Notes: generated by a model not told the origin, from the sequence alone. Numbered from the stretch's first letter, positions 26,273 to 34,141 are shown. The stretch is DNA of 38,589 bases from Deltaproteobacteria bacterium CG_4_9_14_3_um_filter_63_12 (GCA_002789955.1 PFUG01000565.1:1-38589), one strand, 5' to 3'. Made by a program: numbers and translations.

Positions 26273-27787
26273 ATGACGCAAGAGCAGGGTTCCTCACAGG
26301 ACACCACCAACCCTTCATCGGCTGACGCATCAGCACCTGAGCCCGAGACGGAAGACGCCGTGCTCGTGGGCATGTCTGGTGTCGATGACGAAACCGCCGA
26401 ACTCTTGCGGACCTTGGGTTTGCCTGAAGTGCACCGCCAAGAGCCCTCGAATGTCCCCTTAGCGGGGGTATTGAAGCGGACACGCAAGGTGCGCCAGGAA
26501 TCTAGCGCTTCGCCGTCGGTTGACGATACGCTGGTGCCAGAAGAGGAGATAGAGGAGTCAATTGTAAGCGGCGTGAGCGAGACGCCTGACGTCATTGCCT
26601 ACGAGCCCATCAAAGTCGACGCATTGTTCGGCGAGGGTCACCAAGCCCCGGCCATCACCGATGATGCGCCAACGCTCGACGCCCCTGCTGTTCCCTTGGG
26701 GGTGATTCCCTCCGAGGAGGCCACAGAGCCAGGTGCGGAAGAGGTCGAAGAGCGGACGATTGACCAATCACGCGAAGAGGTTGAGTTCATCCCAGAGGAG
26801 GCCGCCGAGGTCCTCGAGGAGCTCATTTCTTCTGACGAAATCGGACTTGATGCTCAGGCGGTGCCAATGGGGCGAATGCCAACCGGCGCGATCAGACCGC
26901 CGAAGCCCCCGCCGCAACTGCCCCGTCGGGTGAAAGAGGGCGAGGTCGTGCTCACCCAGGACGAGTACAACGAGCTCACCACTACAAAGCACGACAGTAT
27001 CGATGACCTCGATTGTGCGTTGTTCAAAGACAATAACTGGTACAAGGAGGTCTTCACCGAGGACTACTTCAGGACCCTGCCGAAGAATTTCCACAAGCAG
27101 ACCATTCGGGAGGTCGAGTTCATCATCCAGCGTCTAGGTGCCGAACCTGGAGCCCGCATTCTGGACCTCTGTTGCGGATTCGGTCGACACACGATGGAGT
27201 TCGCCAAGCGAGGCTTCAACATGGTCGGCCTCGATCTCGCCATGCCGCTCCTCCAAAAGGGGCTCAACGAGGCTCAACGGCGCAACCTGAGCATCAAGTT
27301 CGTGCATGGTGACATGCGAGAGTTGAATTTCGACAAAGTCTTCGACGGGATCTTTAACGTCCAGACAAGCTTTGGCTACTTCAACGACCTTACGAACTAT
27401 CGTGTGCTGCAGCGCATCTTTAGAGCACTGAAGCCGGGAGGTCGTTTCCTCGTCGAGACCATCAACCGCGACTTTGTCGTCGATGATCTTCCGATGCGCA
27501 TCTGGTGGGAAGGGACCGAGTGTCTGATCCTCGAGGAAGTCGACTACGATTTCATGTTGAGCACTCTGCAAATCAAGCGGTCCTTCGTCTTTGAGGACAG
27601 CAATCGGGATCCTTGGGAGCAGCACATCAACATCAGGCTCTACACGCCAGCTGAGCTTTCATCGTTGATGAGACGTGCAGGCTTCGAGGTCCTAGAGCTC
27701 AACGGCGACTACGCAATACCAGGAGCGTTCTTTGGTGCCGCCTCTCGTCGGTCGATCCTCATCGCCGAAAGACCCGTCGACGAGTAG
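26273..27787 (+). CDS. Class I SAM-dependent methyltransferase with long acidic N-terminal extension
   Basis: A 504-residue protein. Residues from about 255 form a methyltransferase domain: SAM motif I ILDLCCGFGRHT at 296-307, an acidic residue at the end of the second strand (GLDLA), GDMREL, then VFDGIFNVQTSFGYF and a LKPGGRFLVE strand, as in Methyltransf_25/31-type enzymes. The substrate is unknown. The first 250 residues are disordered and very acidic, and hold two related segments (LDAPAVPLGVIPSEE and LDAQAVPMGRMPTGA) and several leucine-containing acidic helices. The ATG at 26273 is the first plausible start; a good Shine-Dalgarno is not seen, so a start further in is possible. The gene is probably transcribed after psd or from its own promoter. 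Confidence 0.9.
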   Translation: MTQEQGSSQDTTNPSSADASAPEPETEDAVLVGMSGVDDETAELLRTLGLPEVHRQEPSNVPLAGVLKRTRKVRQESSASPSVDDTLVPEEEIEESIVSGVSETPDVIAYEPIKVDALFGEGHQAPAITDDAPTLDAPAVPLGVIPSEEATEPGAEEVEERTIDQSREEVEFIPEEAAEVLEELISSDEIGLDAQAVPMGRMPTGAIRPPKPPPQLPRRVKEGEVVLTQDEYNELTTTKHDSIDDLDCALFKDNNWYKEVFTEDYFRTLPKNFHKQTIREVEFIIQRLGAEPGARILDLCCGFGRHTMEFAKRGFNMVGLDLAMPLLQKGLNEAQRRNLSIKFVHGDMRELNFDKVFDGIFNVQTSFGYFNDLTNYRVLQRIFRALKPGGRFLVETINRDFVVDDLPMRIWWEGTECLILEEVDYDFMLSTLQIKRSFVFEDSNRDPWEQHINIRLYTPAELSSLMRRAGFEVLELNGDYAIPGAFFGAASRRSILIAERPVDE

Positions 27788-27960
27788 GCGCTGGCGGCAT
27801 CCCGTCGCCGACCAGGCTCTGGCCGAGCTGCGCACCACAGTCGAGCGGGTATGAGCGGCCCAGCCGGTGCGGGTAAGACGGTTCTTGCCCGCGTCCTCTT
27901 CGGCCTATTGCCGCAGGCTCGATACCGCGTCCACTACATCACATGGAACGGAACACCGAG
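27786..27960 (+). pseudogene. Remnant of an ExeA-type ATPase gene (N-terminal part, frameshifted)
   Basis: Two adjacent frames together give a coherent start of an ExeA/transposition-helper-like ATPase. The frame from 27786 reads RRWRHPVADQALAELRTTVERV and hits a stop near 27852. The overlapping frame at 27851 continues MSGPAGAGKTVLARVLFGLLPQ, with a perfect Walker A (GPAGAGKT), and then RYRVHYITWNG, after which similarity ends. A one- or two-base shift near 27850 would join them. No Walker B or later part can be found. This looks like a decayed fragment of a mobile-element or type II secretion-like ATPase gene. The family assignment is by pattern only. Confidence 0.42.
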
Positions 27961-28172
27961 TTGCCCACGCTGCTTCGGCCCCCGAATTGTGGCTCTCTGT
28001 CAGGCTCCGTCGACGTGGGGTGCTCTGGGGCGTGCAACGCAACAAGCGGTGCTTACAGTGTTGCCATCCAGTCAAAGAAAACTGTCGGCCCTCGGATCCA
28101 AAAGAATTTCGAGACTTACCCCTCGGCCTCTCTTTGCGTTGAAAAGCCAACCCAACCCAACCGCAAACCCAA
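27961..28172. other. Non-coding stretch before the 1,320-residue TPR gene's 3' end
   Basis: No protein frame that looks real on either strand. Near the end there are three short GGTTG/GGGTT steps (minus-strand view, 28146-28172) and no terminator for the minus-strand gene that ends at 28173. Probably decayed DNA that continues the remnant to its left. Confidence 0.5.
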
Positions 28173-31100
28173 TCACTGCAACGCCGAAAGCACATTCCGG
28201 CTGGGCTTGTGCTCAGGGTAGATGGCCAGCGCGCGTTCGAAGTCTTGCCGAGCCTCGTCGATTCGTCCCTGGCGCCGCTCGAGCAGGCCGAGCTGGTAGT
28301 AGGCGTCGACGTTGCGGGCGTCGATGCGGATGGCCTCGTTGAGGTTTAGGCGAGCCACCGACTTGGTGTCGGGGCCCGCATCCGCCAGGGCCACGGCCAC
28401 CAGCGCCAGCGAGTGTTGCCGCACGGTGCCGCCGTCGAGCTGGAAGTTGGTGACCGCCTTTTGGGCGTGGTCGGCGGCGGCCGTCGGGTGGCGCTCGCGC
28501 AGGGCAATGCGCGACAGGATGATCTGCGCCCCGGCGCGCGCCCCCTTGATGTCGCTCAGCCCTCGCAGCGCGTCCTTCGCTTTCGACACGCTCCCTGACT
28601 CCAACAGCGCCTCGGCGTAGTAGGGCCGCCAAGAATCCTCGGCCTCAGGCGACTCGACAGCGCGGTTCAGGTACTCCTTCGCCACGTCGACCTCGCCTTT
28701 CTGCAGCGCCGTGCGCCCGAGCCAATAGTACTGCTCGCCCGAGGCTCCAAAGTCGCTCAGCCACTGGTCGAGCAGGGTGTCGGCGGTGTCGAGCTTCCAC
28801 AGCACCAGCGCTGAGACCACCGCGCCGCGCATGGCCGCCAGGTTCGAGGTGCTCCTGAGCACGGTGGTGAAAGCGGTGAAGGCGTCAGCGTAGCGCTCAA
28901 GCCGCAGGTAGGCCATGCCGGCCGCCTGTGAGGTGGGCGTATAGTTGGGCGCCAGCGCGATGGCCTCGCCGCAGTACTTGAGCACGTCCTGCTCGCTGCC
29001 CTGCTGCCCGAGCATGGCGCATCGGCCCGCCAGCGCCGAGGCCTGCGTCGGATCCTGGTCGAGCACCTCCTTGAAGATGCGCTCCGACACGGCCAGCTGC
29101 TCGCCGCGCGCCATCAATGCCCAGGCGACGGCGAGTCGGTCGCGGCGGCTGAGGCTCAACAGACGCATTTTCACGGAGGCCCAGGCTCGGTCGTGGAGGG
29201 AGAGCTCGTCGGCGAGGAGCCCGCCCAGTTGGCCGGCCCACGCACGCAGAGAGGCGTCGCCAGCCAGGCTGCTGGCCTTGACGAACTCTTGCTTGGCCTT
29301 CGCGGTGTCGCGGTGCTCCAGCGCCAGCACGCCGTTGCGCAGGGCCGCAGGGGCGCTCTGCTTCGAGAGCTCGTCGAGGAGATCTTGGGCGCTCTTCATG
29401 TCCCCGGCCTTGAGCAGCGACTCGACCTGCATGAGCCTCACTTCGGGGTCGTCCGGCGCGACCTTGAGGGCTTTGCGCAGGTACTCTTCGGCGCTCTCCA
29501 TGCGGCCCTGCTCGAGGTAGAGGTCGACCAAAGTGGCCAGCAGCCGGCCGTTCTCGTCGTCGAGCGCGATGGCCGTGCGCAGGCTGGCTTCGGCCTCGTC
29601 GGCGCGGCCGGCGATGCGGGCGAAGGTGGCCAGGGCAAGGTGCGCTTCGCCTTTTTGGGTGGGCGACAGCATCGACGGCTTGGCGGACAGGAGGTCGCGC
29701 AGGGACTTCTCGGCCTGGGGGTCGTCGGAGAGCAGGACGATGGCACGCCGCGCCAGGATCGTCGGGTGGTCGGGGTGGGCCTCCAAGAGCTCGTCGTAGA
29801 GCTTGACCGCCTCGAGGGGCTCGTCGTGCTCGTAGCTGCGCGCCAGGGCGATGGAGGCGTTCAGGTCGGAGGGCGCCAAGACGCGCACTCTCTCGAAATG
29901 CGCTCGCGCAGCTTCGGGTTTCCCGCGTTTGAGCTCGAGCTCGCCCAAGAATAGCGAGGCTTCTGGCGAGACCATTCCCCACTGTTCCAACCAAGAAACA
30001 GCGGCGCTGGCGGCCACCAGGTCGCCTCGTTTCTCGTCGAGGAGGGCCTGTGCGACGGTGACCAGGACCGAGTGCACGTCGCTGAGCGCCTCGAGCCCCT
30101 CCTCGGCGGCGCCGCGCTCGGCGGGGTCGAGGTGGGCGGCGGCGAGGGCGCGGGTGTAGGTGGCTTCTTGGCGGGCGGAGCTGCTGCGGGCGCTGAGGGT
30201 GTCGCGGCCGAGCAGGCTGCTGGTGTACCAGGTGAGCGAGCGGTCGATGAACTCGAAGCGACTGCCGGCGAGCTGCGCGGCCTCGTCGAACTTGGCGATG
30301 GCGTCGAAGACTTCGGTGTGGGTCGCGCCCTCACGCAGCTTGCGGCCGGCGACGAGCTCCTCGTCCATGCGCTGCGCCAGCTTCTTCTCCCAGGTGAAGG
30401 GGAACCAAATGATGAGATAGGCGGCGAAGAACGCCGCGGCCGCGACGCCGCTGCGCAACAGCAGCCGAGGCCACGAGAAGCGCTTGCGGCGCGAGCGCTC
30501 GAGGTGGGCCAGCGCTTCGGCGGCCGCGTCTTTGTGGGCCAAGCTGGTGGCCGCGGCCTCCATGGCGGCCTTGGCGAGCCGCGCCTCTTGCGCCAGAGAC
30601 GCCGCCTGGGCGAGCTCGGCCTCGGCGTCTTGGCGGGTCATGTTGATGGTGGGGTCTTCCTCGGCGGCGCCGCGGTCCAAGACGACGCCTGGCCCCATGC
30701 CCGTTTCGGGCGAGGGCACGGAGCGCGGCATCTGGGGCTGGCGCGGCTCCGGCGGCTGCGAGTGGCGGTGCTGCTGAGGCTGGGGCAGGGGCGCTGGCCT
30801 GGGCGGGTCGGGGTCGCCCGGTTGAGGCGCTGGCCGGAGCCGCTGGCGTTGGGGCGCCTGCATGGAGGAGAGGAGCTCGTCGGGGATGGAGTCGGAGGCC
30901 GCGACCATGGGGCGCGTGCGTTGGTCGTCGGCGTCTTTGTGTCTAACTGGGGCCGGGGCGGCGGGCTTGTTGGTCCAGGCGCCGACGCTGGGCGGCGGGG
31001 TCAGCGCGTCGTCCGCCGGCGGCTTCCCCAGCTCGAGGCGCGCGTGCCCAAGGCTGGTGCGCTTCAGCGGCAGGTCGAGGCCAGCGGGCTGGCCTTCCTT

Positions 31101-32135
31101 CACGGGGCGGTCCAGGGGGCCGGTGTCGAAGTCGTCGGGGTTGGCCTTCGGCTTGGCGCTAATGGGCGCGGCCGGCGTGGTGCCGATGACCTTGGCCAGG
31201 TAGGAGTCGAGGCCCTGCGCCTGCGGGCGCTCGATCATGCCCCGGTCGATGGCCACCTGCTCGGCCTGGTCGAGGATGTCACTGGGCAGGCTGTTGAAGG
31301 TGCCGAAGGTGTCGTCGTCGGAGGCTGGGTGTTGCACCAGCAGCGGGATCTCGGCTTTGACGCGCTGCACCGGCGGCAGCGTGCCCCCTTTGAGAGTGCC
31401 GCGCGGCGTCGGCGCTCCCATCCCGGGCTGCAAGTTGCGTTTGATCTGCTGGACCTTGTCCTTGAGCTTGGGGATGGTGGGGCTGTCTTCGGAGACGATG
31501 TCGGCGTCGATGGTCTCGATGTGCGAGTCGAGCCGGCGAGGTCCAGCGGGCGCAAGTCCACGGAGAGGCGGGGGGCTTGGTTGAGGGGACGCCTGGGCGC
31601 CGACGGGGCGCGTCGGCGGGTCGAACTCCTCGGGCGGCGGCCCCTCGTCGGTGACCGCAGGGACGGAGGTGGTGCTGTCGCTGTCCGAGGACCCGAGCTT
31701 CTGTTGCAGCCACTCACCCGGGTCTGGGCCGGTGACGGCGTTGATGATGGCGGTGTCCTCGTCGTCGTCGAGGCTCATGCCGGCTTCGGCGTCGGGATTG
31801 AAGGCCTGCACAGAGGCGGCGGTCGTGTCGGCCGCCTCTTGCAGCGGCTGGCCCGAGGTTAGGTCGTCGTAGAGGGACCGGGCGCGGCGCGAGAGCGGGA
31901 AGACGTTGCAGACCTCCAGCATAATGGCGACCGCGCGCTCTTTGCGGCCGAGGTGGACGAGGCTCTCGCTGAGCAAGCAGTGCAGCTCGACGGAGCGGCC
32001 ATAGCGGTTGAGCGCGCTCTCGGCTCTGAGGCGAGCTTCGCGAGCTTTGCCAGCCTCGACGAGAGCACGGATCTCGCGCAGCAGCGCGGCCGGGGCCTCG
32101 TCCTTTTGATCGCCATTTGCGCCGTTAGGGGCCAT
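28173..32135 (-). CDS. Large single-pass TPR protein (1,320 residues)
   Basis: Three parts are visible. Residues 1-100 are a short helical TPR-like region. Residues 100-550 are disordered, rich in Pro, Gln, Ala and Asp, with repeated acidic-Thr motifs (EDTAII, DDDTFGTF, EEDPTINM). One membrane helix lies at about 557-580, preceded by a basic cluster (RSRRKRF), which puts the N-terminus inside and the C-terminus outside. Residues 600-1320 are TPR repeats (for example VAPDDPEVRLMQVESLLKAG) facing the periplasm. Such layouts join a cytoplasmic partner-binding tail to a periplasmic scaffold. The start has no strong Shine-Dalgarno, but a strong promoter with an overlapping palindrome lies at 32204-32231. 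The acidic Thr motifs could be kinase or FHA targets (inference). It is higher in GC than the flanking remnants and stands as a single gene. Confidence 0.95.
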   Translation of the reverse strand: MAPNGANGDQKDEAPAALLREIRALVEAGKAREARLRAESALNRYGRSVELHCLLSESLVHLGRKERAVAIMLEVCNVFPLSRRARSLYDDLTSGQPLQEAADTTAASVQAFNPDAEAGMSLDDDEDTAIINAVTGPDPGEWLQQKLGSSDSDSTTSVPAVTDEGPPPEEFDPPTRPVGAQASPQPSPPPLRGLAPAGPRRLDSHIETIDADIVSEDSPTIPKLKDKVQQIKRNLQPGMGAPTPRGTLKGGTLPPVQRVKAEIPLLVQHPASDDDTFGTFNSLPSDILDQAEQVAIDRGMIERPQAQGLDSYLAKVIGTTPAAPISAKPKANPDDFDTGPLDRPVKEGQPAGLDLPLKRTSLGHARLELGKPPADDALTPPPSVGAWTNKPAAPAPVRHKDADDQRTRPMVAASDSIPDELLSSMQAPQRQRLRPAPQPGDPDPPRPAPLPQPQQHRHSQPPEPRQPQMPRSVPSPETGMGPGVVLDRGAAEEDPTINMTRQDAEAELAQAASLAQEARLAKAAMEAAATSLAHKDAAAEALAHLERSRRKRFSWPRLLLRSGVAAAAFFAAYLIIWFPFTWEKKLAQRMDEELVAGRKLREGATHTEVFDAIAKFDEAAQLAGSRFEFIDRSLTWYTSSLLGRDTLSARSSSARQEATYTRALAAAHLDPAERGAAEEGLEALSDVHSVLVTVAQALLDEKRGDLVAASAAVSWLEQWGMVSPEASLFLGELELKRGKPEAARAHFERVRVLAPSDLNASIALARSYEHDEPLEAVKLYDELLEAHPDHPTILARRAIVLLSDDPQAEKSLRDLLSAKPSMLSPTQKGEAHLALATFARIAGRADEAEASLRTAIALDDENGRLLATLVDLYLEQGRMESAEEYLRKALKVAPDDPEVRLMQVESLLKAGDMKSAQDLLDELSKQSAPAALRNGVLALEHRDTAKAKQEFVKASSLAGDASLRAWAGQLGGLLADELSLHDRAWASVKMRLLSLSRRDRLAVAWALMARGEQLAVSERIFKEVLDQDPTQASALAGRCAMLGQQGSEQDVLKYCGEAIALAPNYTPTSQAAGMAYLRLERYADAFTAFTTVLRSTSNLAAMRGAVVSALVLWKLDTADTLLDQWLSDFGASGEQYYWLGRTALQKGEVDVAKEYLNRAVESPEAEDSWRPYYAEALLESGSVSKAKDALRGLSDIKGARAGAQIILSRIALRERHPTAAADHAQKAVTNFQLDGGTVRQHSLALVAVALADAGPDTKSVARLNLNEAIRIDARNVDAYYQLGLLERRQGRIDEARQDFERALAIYPEHKPSRNVLSALQ

Positions 32136-32203
32136 GCGGGGGCCGTCTCGGGAGGGGATGGGGCCGCAAAGTCTTGATTTACAATGGCTTACGGCGACAA
32201 ACT

Positions 32204-32231
32204 AGCATAACAGGCGGGCTTGTTATGTCAA
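32204..32231 (-). promoter_or_regulatory. Promoter of the 1,320-residue TPR gene with embedded operator
   Basis: On the minus strand: TTGACA (32231-32226), 16 bases, TATGCT (32209-32204), about 70 bases before the ATG. A perfect inverted repeat, CATAACA at 32206-32212 and TGTTATG at 32221-32227 around 8 bases, fills the space between -35 and -10, so a repressor bound there would block RNA polymerase. Confidence 0.7.
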
Positions 32232-32291
32232 TCATTGGGGTCTTGGGGTCAGGAGTTGGGTTGAACGGACCCCTTCGCCTCGGCCCACACC

Positions 32292-32777
32292 GTGGCCTAC
32301 GCGCGGGCGAGGAGCCTGCGCAAAAAGCTGCGTCTCGAGCCTGGCTGCAACGTGTTGTACGAGGTCGAGAAGAACATAGGATTTGGCCTCGAGCACGAAC
32401 AGATCGTGTCCAATGTGCCCTCGCACATCAACGCAGCGCTCTTCGCCGATGATGATGGCACACCCGTAATTGTCGGCCCAGAGCTCCATCACGACAGGCG
32501 TGTCTTCCGCTGGGCTCGCGCCTTGAACCTGTGGGAGTTTGGGTGCGCTGGCGATTCCCCTCGGCTCGTGACGACGTCACACGCCCGTCAGCAAAGGGAG
32601 AGCCGGGCTTTTGCGGTGGAACTGTTGGCGCCAGCCAGAGAACTCGCTCGTAAGCTCGGCGGCGTAGAGGTGTCCGAAGACGACCTCGTCAACCTCTCGA
32701 ATGAGTTTGGCGTTGGGTCTCAGCTCATTCGGTACCGAATCGAGAACCACAAACTTGCCGTGGTGTCGGAGCCGTGA
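32292..32777 (+). CDS. ImmA/IrrE-like domain protein without HExxH, possibly truncated
   Basis: A 161-residue product that matches the C-terminal half of ImmA/IrrE (COG2856-type) proteins by pattern: RQQRESRAFAVELLAPARELARKLGG followed by VSEDDLVNLSNEFGVGSQLIRYRIENHKLA, which is where such proteins go from the metallopeptidase core to the helix that selects the strand partner. The zinc motif HExxH, expected just before, is absent; FRWARALNLWEF stands in its place. There is no helix-turn-helix domain before it. The GTG start at 32292 has no ribosome-binding site and the frame is open only to 32265, so this may be a fragment of a larger gene. It is divergent from the TPR gene whose promoter carries a palindrome; a regulatory link is speculative. 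Confidence 0.5.
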   Translation: MAYARARSLRKKLRLEPGCNVLYEVEKNIGFGLEHEQIVSNVPSHINAALFADDDGTPVIVGPELHHDRRVFRWARALNLWEFGCAGDSPRLVTTSHARQQRESRAFAVELLAPARELARKLGGVEVSEDDLVNLSNEFGVGSQLIRYRIENHKLAVVSEP

Positions 32778-33046
32778 CAAGGCAGACTTTCTAACAGCCT
32801 TCGACAAGACCATGGGCGTTCCCCGTATCGGTCGCCGGAGGCTACATCAAGAACGCGGTGCTCGGCGCTGTGGCACGAGCCCGTCCACACCGGCGGCATC
32901 ACCTCCGAGCTGCAGATAGATGTCCCACCTCGAGGAGGCCGCCAGTGACCAGGTCCAACGTCCCTCGAACGAAGACCATCGGCTGACGGACTCGCGAATT
33001 CGGTTCGAGGACGTGGTCTTGCCCTCGCCCGTTCAATCCTCGTTAG
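32778..33046. other. Gap with AAA-lid-like coding remnant
   Basis: No intact gene. In the frame of 32816, a short run reads FPVSVAGGYIKNAVLGAVARA, which resembles the lid helix that ends AAA+ ATPase modules (GG-IxNA). The neighbouring frame continues VHTGGITSELQ and a third gives HLEEAASDQ, as if one protein had been broken by shifts. Upstream in-frame is a TAA at 32792. This looks like a decayed 3' end of a plus-strand AAA+ ATPase gene. The rest shows nothing. Confidence 0.3.
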
Positions 33047-33814
33047 TCAGGTCAAAGGGGTTTGGCTTTCGAAGGCGATGTTCTGTCCGCTTATGGAGAC
33101 GTAGGCGAAGGCCCAGCCGACCTGGATGACCGGGATTGCCACGAACACCCCGACGCAGAAGGCCAGCAGGCCACCGAGCACGAGAAAGAGAGAGAGGAGC
33201 CAGAAGAGGAAGATGTCGGCTCTGAAGCCTTTGGTGATCTCCCAGCTCGTCTTCATTGCCTCGATGGGACCCTCGTTGCGGTCGACAACACAATAGAAGG
33301 TCATTGAGAGCCCCAAGCCGAGGATAATTCCGGGCACGATAAGGAGGATGAAGCCGAAGCCGACGATGATTCCCATGAGGATCGCAGCCCCCATGATGGG
33401 GAGCAGCCAACGCCCGCCCTTGAAGATGTCGCCGATCTCGTACTGTTCCCCGCGCACTACCTTGAGGCAGAAGAGGGTTGTCCCAGCGGTCAAGAAGCAC
33501 TGCACCACGAAGGTACCGAGTTGCAGCGCCAGCGAGATGAAAGCGGGCATCGCCACGTTCCGTTCAATCGCGTTCAGCGCTCCAGAGATTAGGATAACGA
33601 CAACGAGCGTCCCGAGGATGGTGGCCGCATCGCCCTTGATCCGCGACCACCCGTAGGAGAGCGCTTGCGAAGCCCTCCACGGCATTGGCTCGCCCATACT
33701 TCTTTCAATCGCGCCGCCGAACTCGCTCGGAGGCGGCACCTGGAGAATGGCGCCGCACTGGATGCAACGAAAATTGTTGTCGTCGTTTGAGGTTCCACAT
33801 TCCCGACAATACAT
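33047..33814 (-). CDS. Zinc-ribbon multi-pass membrane protein (DUF975-like)
   Basis: A 255-residue protein. Residues 3-20 form a CxxC...CxxC zinc ribbon (CREC and CIQC). After a linker come about six hydrophobic helices (near 64-82, 90-118, 138-158, 159-176, 201-220 and 221-241). The part with GDIFKGGRWLLPIMGA, VPGIILGLGLS and EAMKTSWEITKG is typical of DUF975-type membrane proteins of unknown function. The frame extends 24 codons upstream, but the ATG at 33814 has GGAGGGAG just before it and starts the zinc ribbon properly. A promoter and two direct repeats lie upstream (33854-33917). It is probably a lone gene. Confidence 0.9.
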   Translation of the reverse strand: MYCRECGTSNDDNNFRCIQCGAILQVPPPSEFGGAIERSMGEPMPWRASQALSYGWSRIKGDAATILGTLVVVILISGALNAIERNVAMPAFISLALQLGTFVVQCFLTAGTTLFCLKVVRGEQYEIGDIFKGGRWLLPIMGAAILMGIIVGFGFILLIVPGIILGLGLSMTFYCVVDRNEGPIEAMKTSWEITKGFRADIFLFWLLSLFLVLGGLLAFCVGVFVAIPVIQVGWAFAYVSISGQNIAFESQTPLT

Positions 33815-33853
33815 ACACAGACTCCCTCCGCGGCAATAACTAACCACTTCAAT

Positions 33854-33896
33854 TTGAGTGTGACGTGAATATGTCTTGAGTGTCACATGAGAATAT
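33854..33896. repeat. Two direct repeats at the start of the zinc-ribbon gene's transcript
   Basis: TTGAGTGTGACGTGA at 33854-33868 and TTGAGTGTCACATGA at 33876-33890 match at 13 of 15 positions and are followed by ATAT and GAATAT. They are 22 bases apart, two helical turns, so a protein could bind both on one face. The second copy touches the -10 element. Confidence 0.6.
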
Positions 33897-33917
33897 CACG
33901 AGGACTTCGACAGTCAA
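33890..33917 (-). promoter_or_regulatory. Promoter of the zinc-ribbon membrane protein gene
   Basis: On the minus strand: TTGACT (33917-33912), 16 bases, TATTCT (33895-33890), about 75 bases before the ATG. The direct repeats cover its -10 and the first transcribed bases. Confidence 0.55.
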
Positions 33918-33947
33918 CCACGGGCGGTTTGTGCGGGGCGCAGAGAG

Positions 33948-34141
33948 GGGTGGGGAAGTGAGCGAAGCGAACGAACGCTCAACGAAGACCCCACCCTGAG
34001 GTCTGCACAGCAGACCGGGTAGACAGAACAAAAGCTGCGTCTATACCACGCGACGCAGCCCGGCCAAGCAGCATAGAAGAGATGGTGTTTTGAGACGGTG
34101 ACGGGTTGACTCCGGGCTCGGCACCCGGGGCAACTCGCCCC
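33948..34141. ncRNA. Cluster of hairpins, possible structured RNA or hairpin repeats
   Basis: Five inverted repeats lie in about 195 bases. First, GGGTGGGG (33948-33955) with CCCCACCC (33989-33996), enclosing TGAGCG (33959-33964) with CGCTCA (33976-33981). Second, GGTCTGC-ACA-GCAGACC (34000-34016). Third, GCTGCGTC (34034-34041) with GACGCAGC (34052-34059). Fourth, CCGGG with CCCGG (34112-34128). Fifth, GGGGC with GCCCC (34127-34141). The last two share bases, so only one can form at a time. No known RNA family was recognised. One of these doubles as a terminator for the minus-strand transcript. Confidence 0.35.
34023..34059 (-). terminator. Intrinsic terminator downstream of xth
   Basis: Minus-strand 8-bp stem GCTGCGTC/GACGCAGC with a ten-base loop, followed by TTTTGTTCTGT. 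It lies about 150 bases past the xth stop codon and separates that operon from the zinc-ribbon gene's promoter. Confidence 0.75.

Noticed and set aside
28146-28172. Telomere-like or G-quadruplex repeat
   Set aside because: Only three short GGTTG/GGGTT steps, too few and irregular to support a claim.
27851-28342. 163-residue plus-strand gene with a P-loop
   Set aside because: Only the first 35 residues look like protein; the rest becomes Arg-rich and runs into the antisense of the TPR gene, so it is treated as a remnant.
30072-31862. 596-residue plus-strand frame opposite the 1,320-residue TPR gene
   Set aside because: Gly/Arg/Val-rich antisense of high-GC coding sequence; no recognisable fold, and the sense gene has clear TPR and membrane parts.
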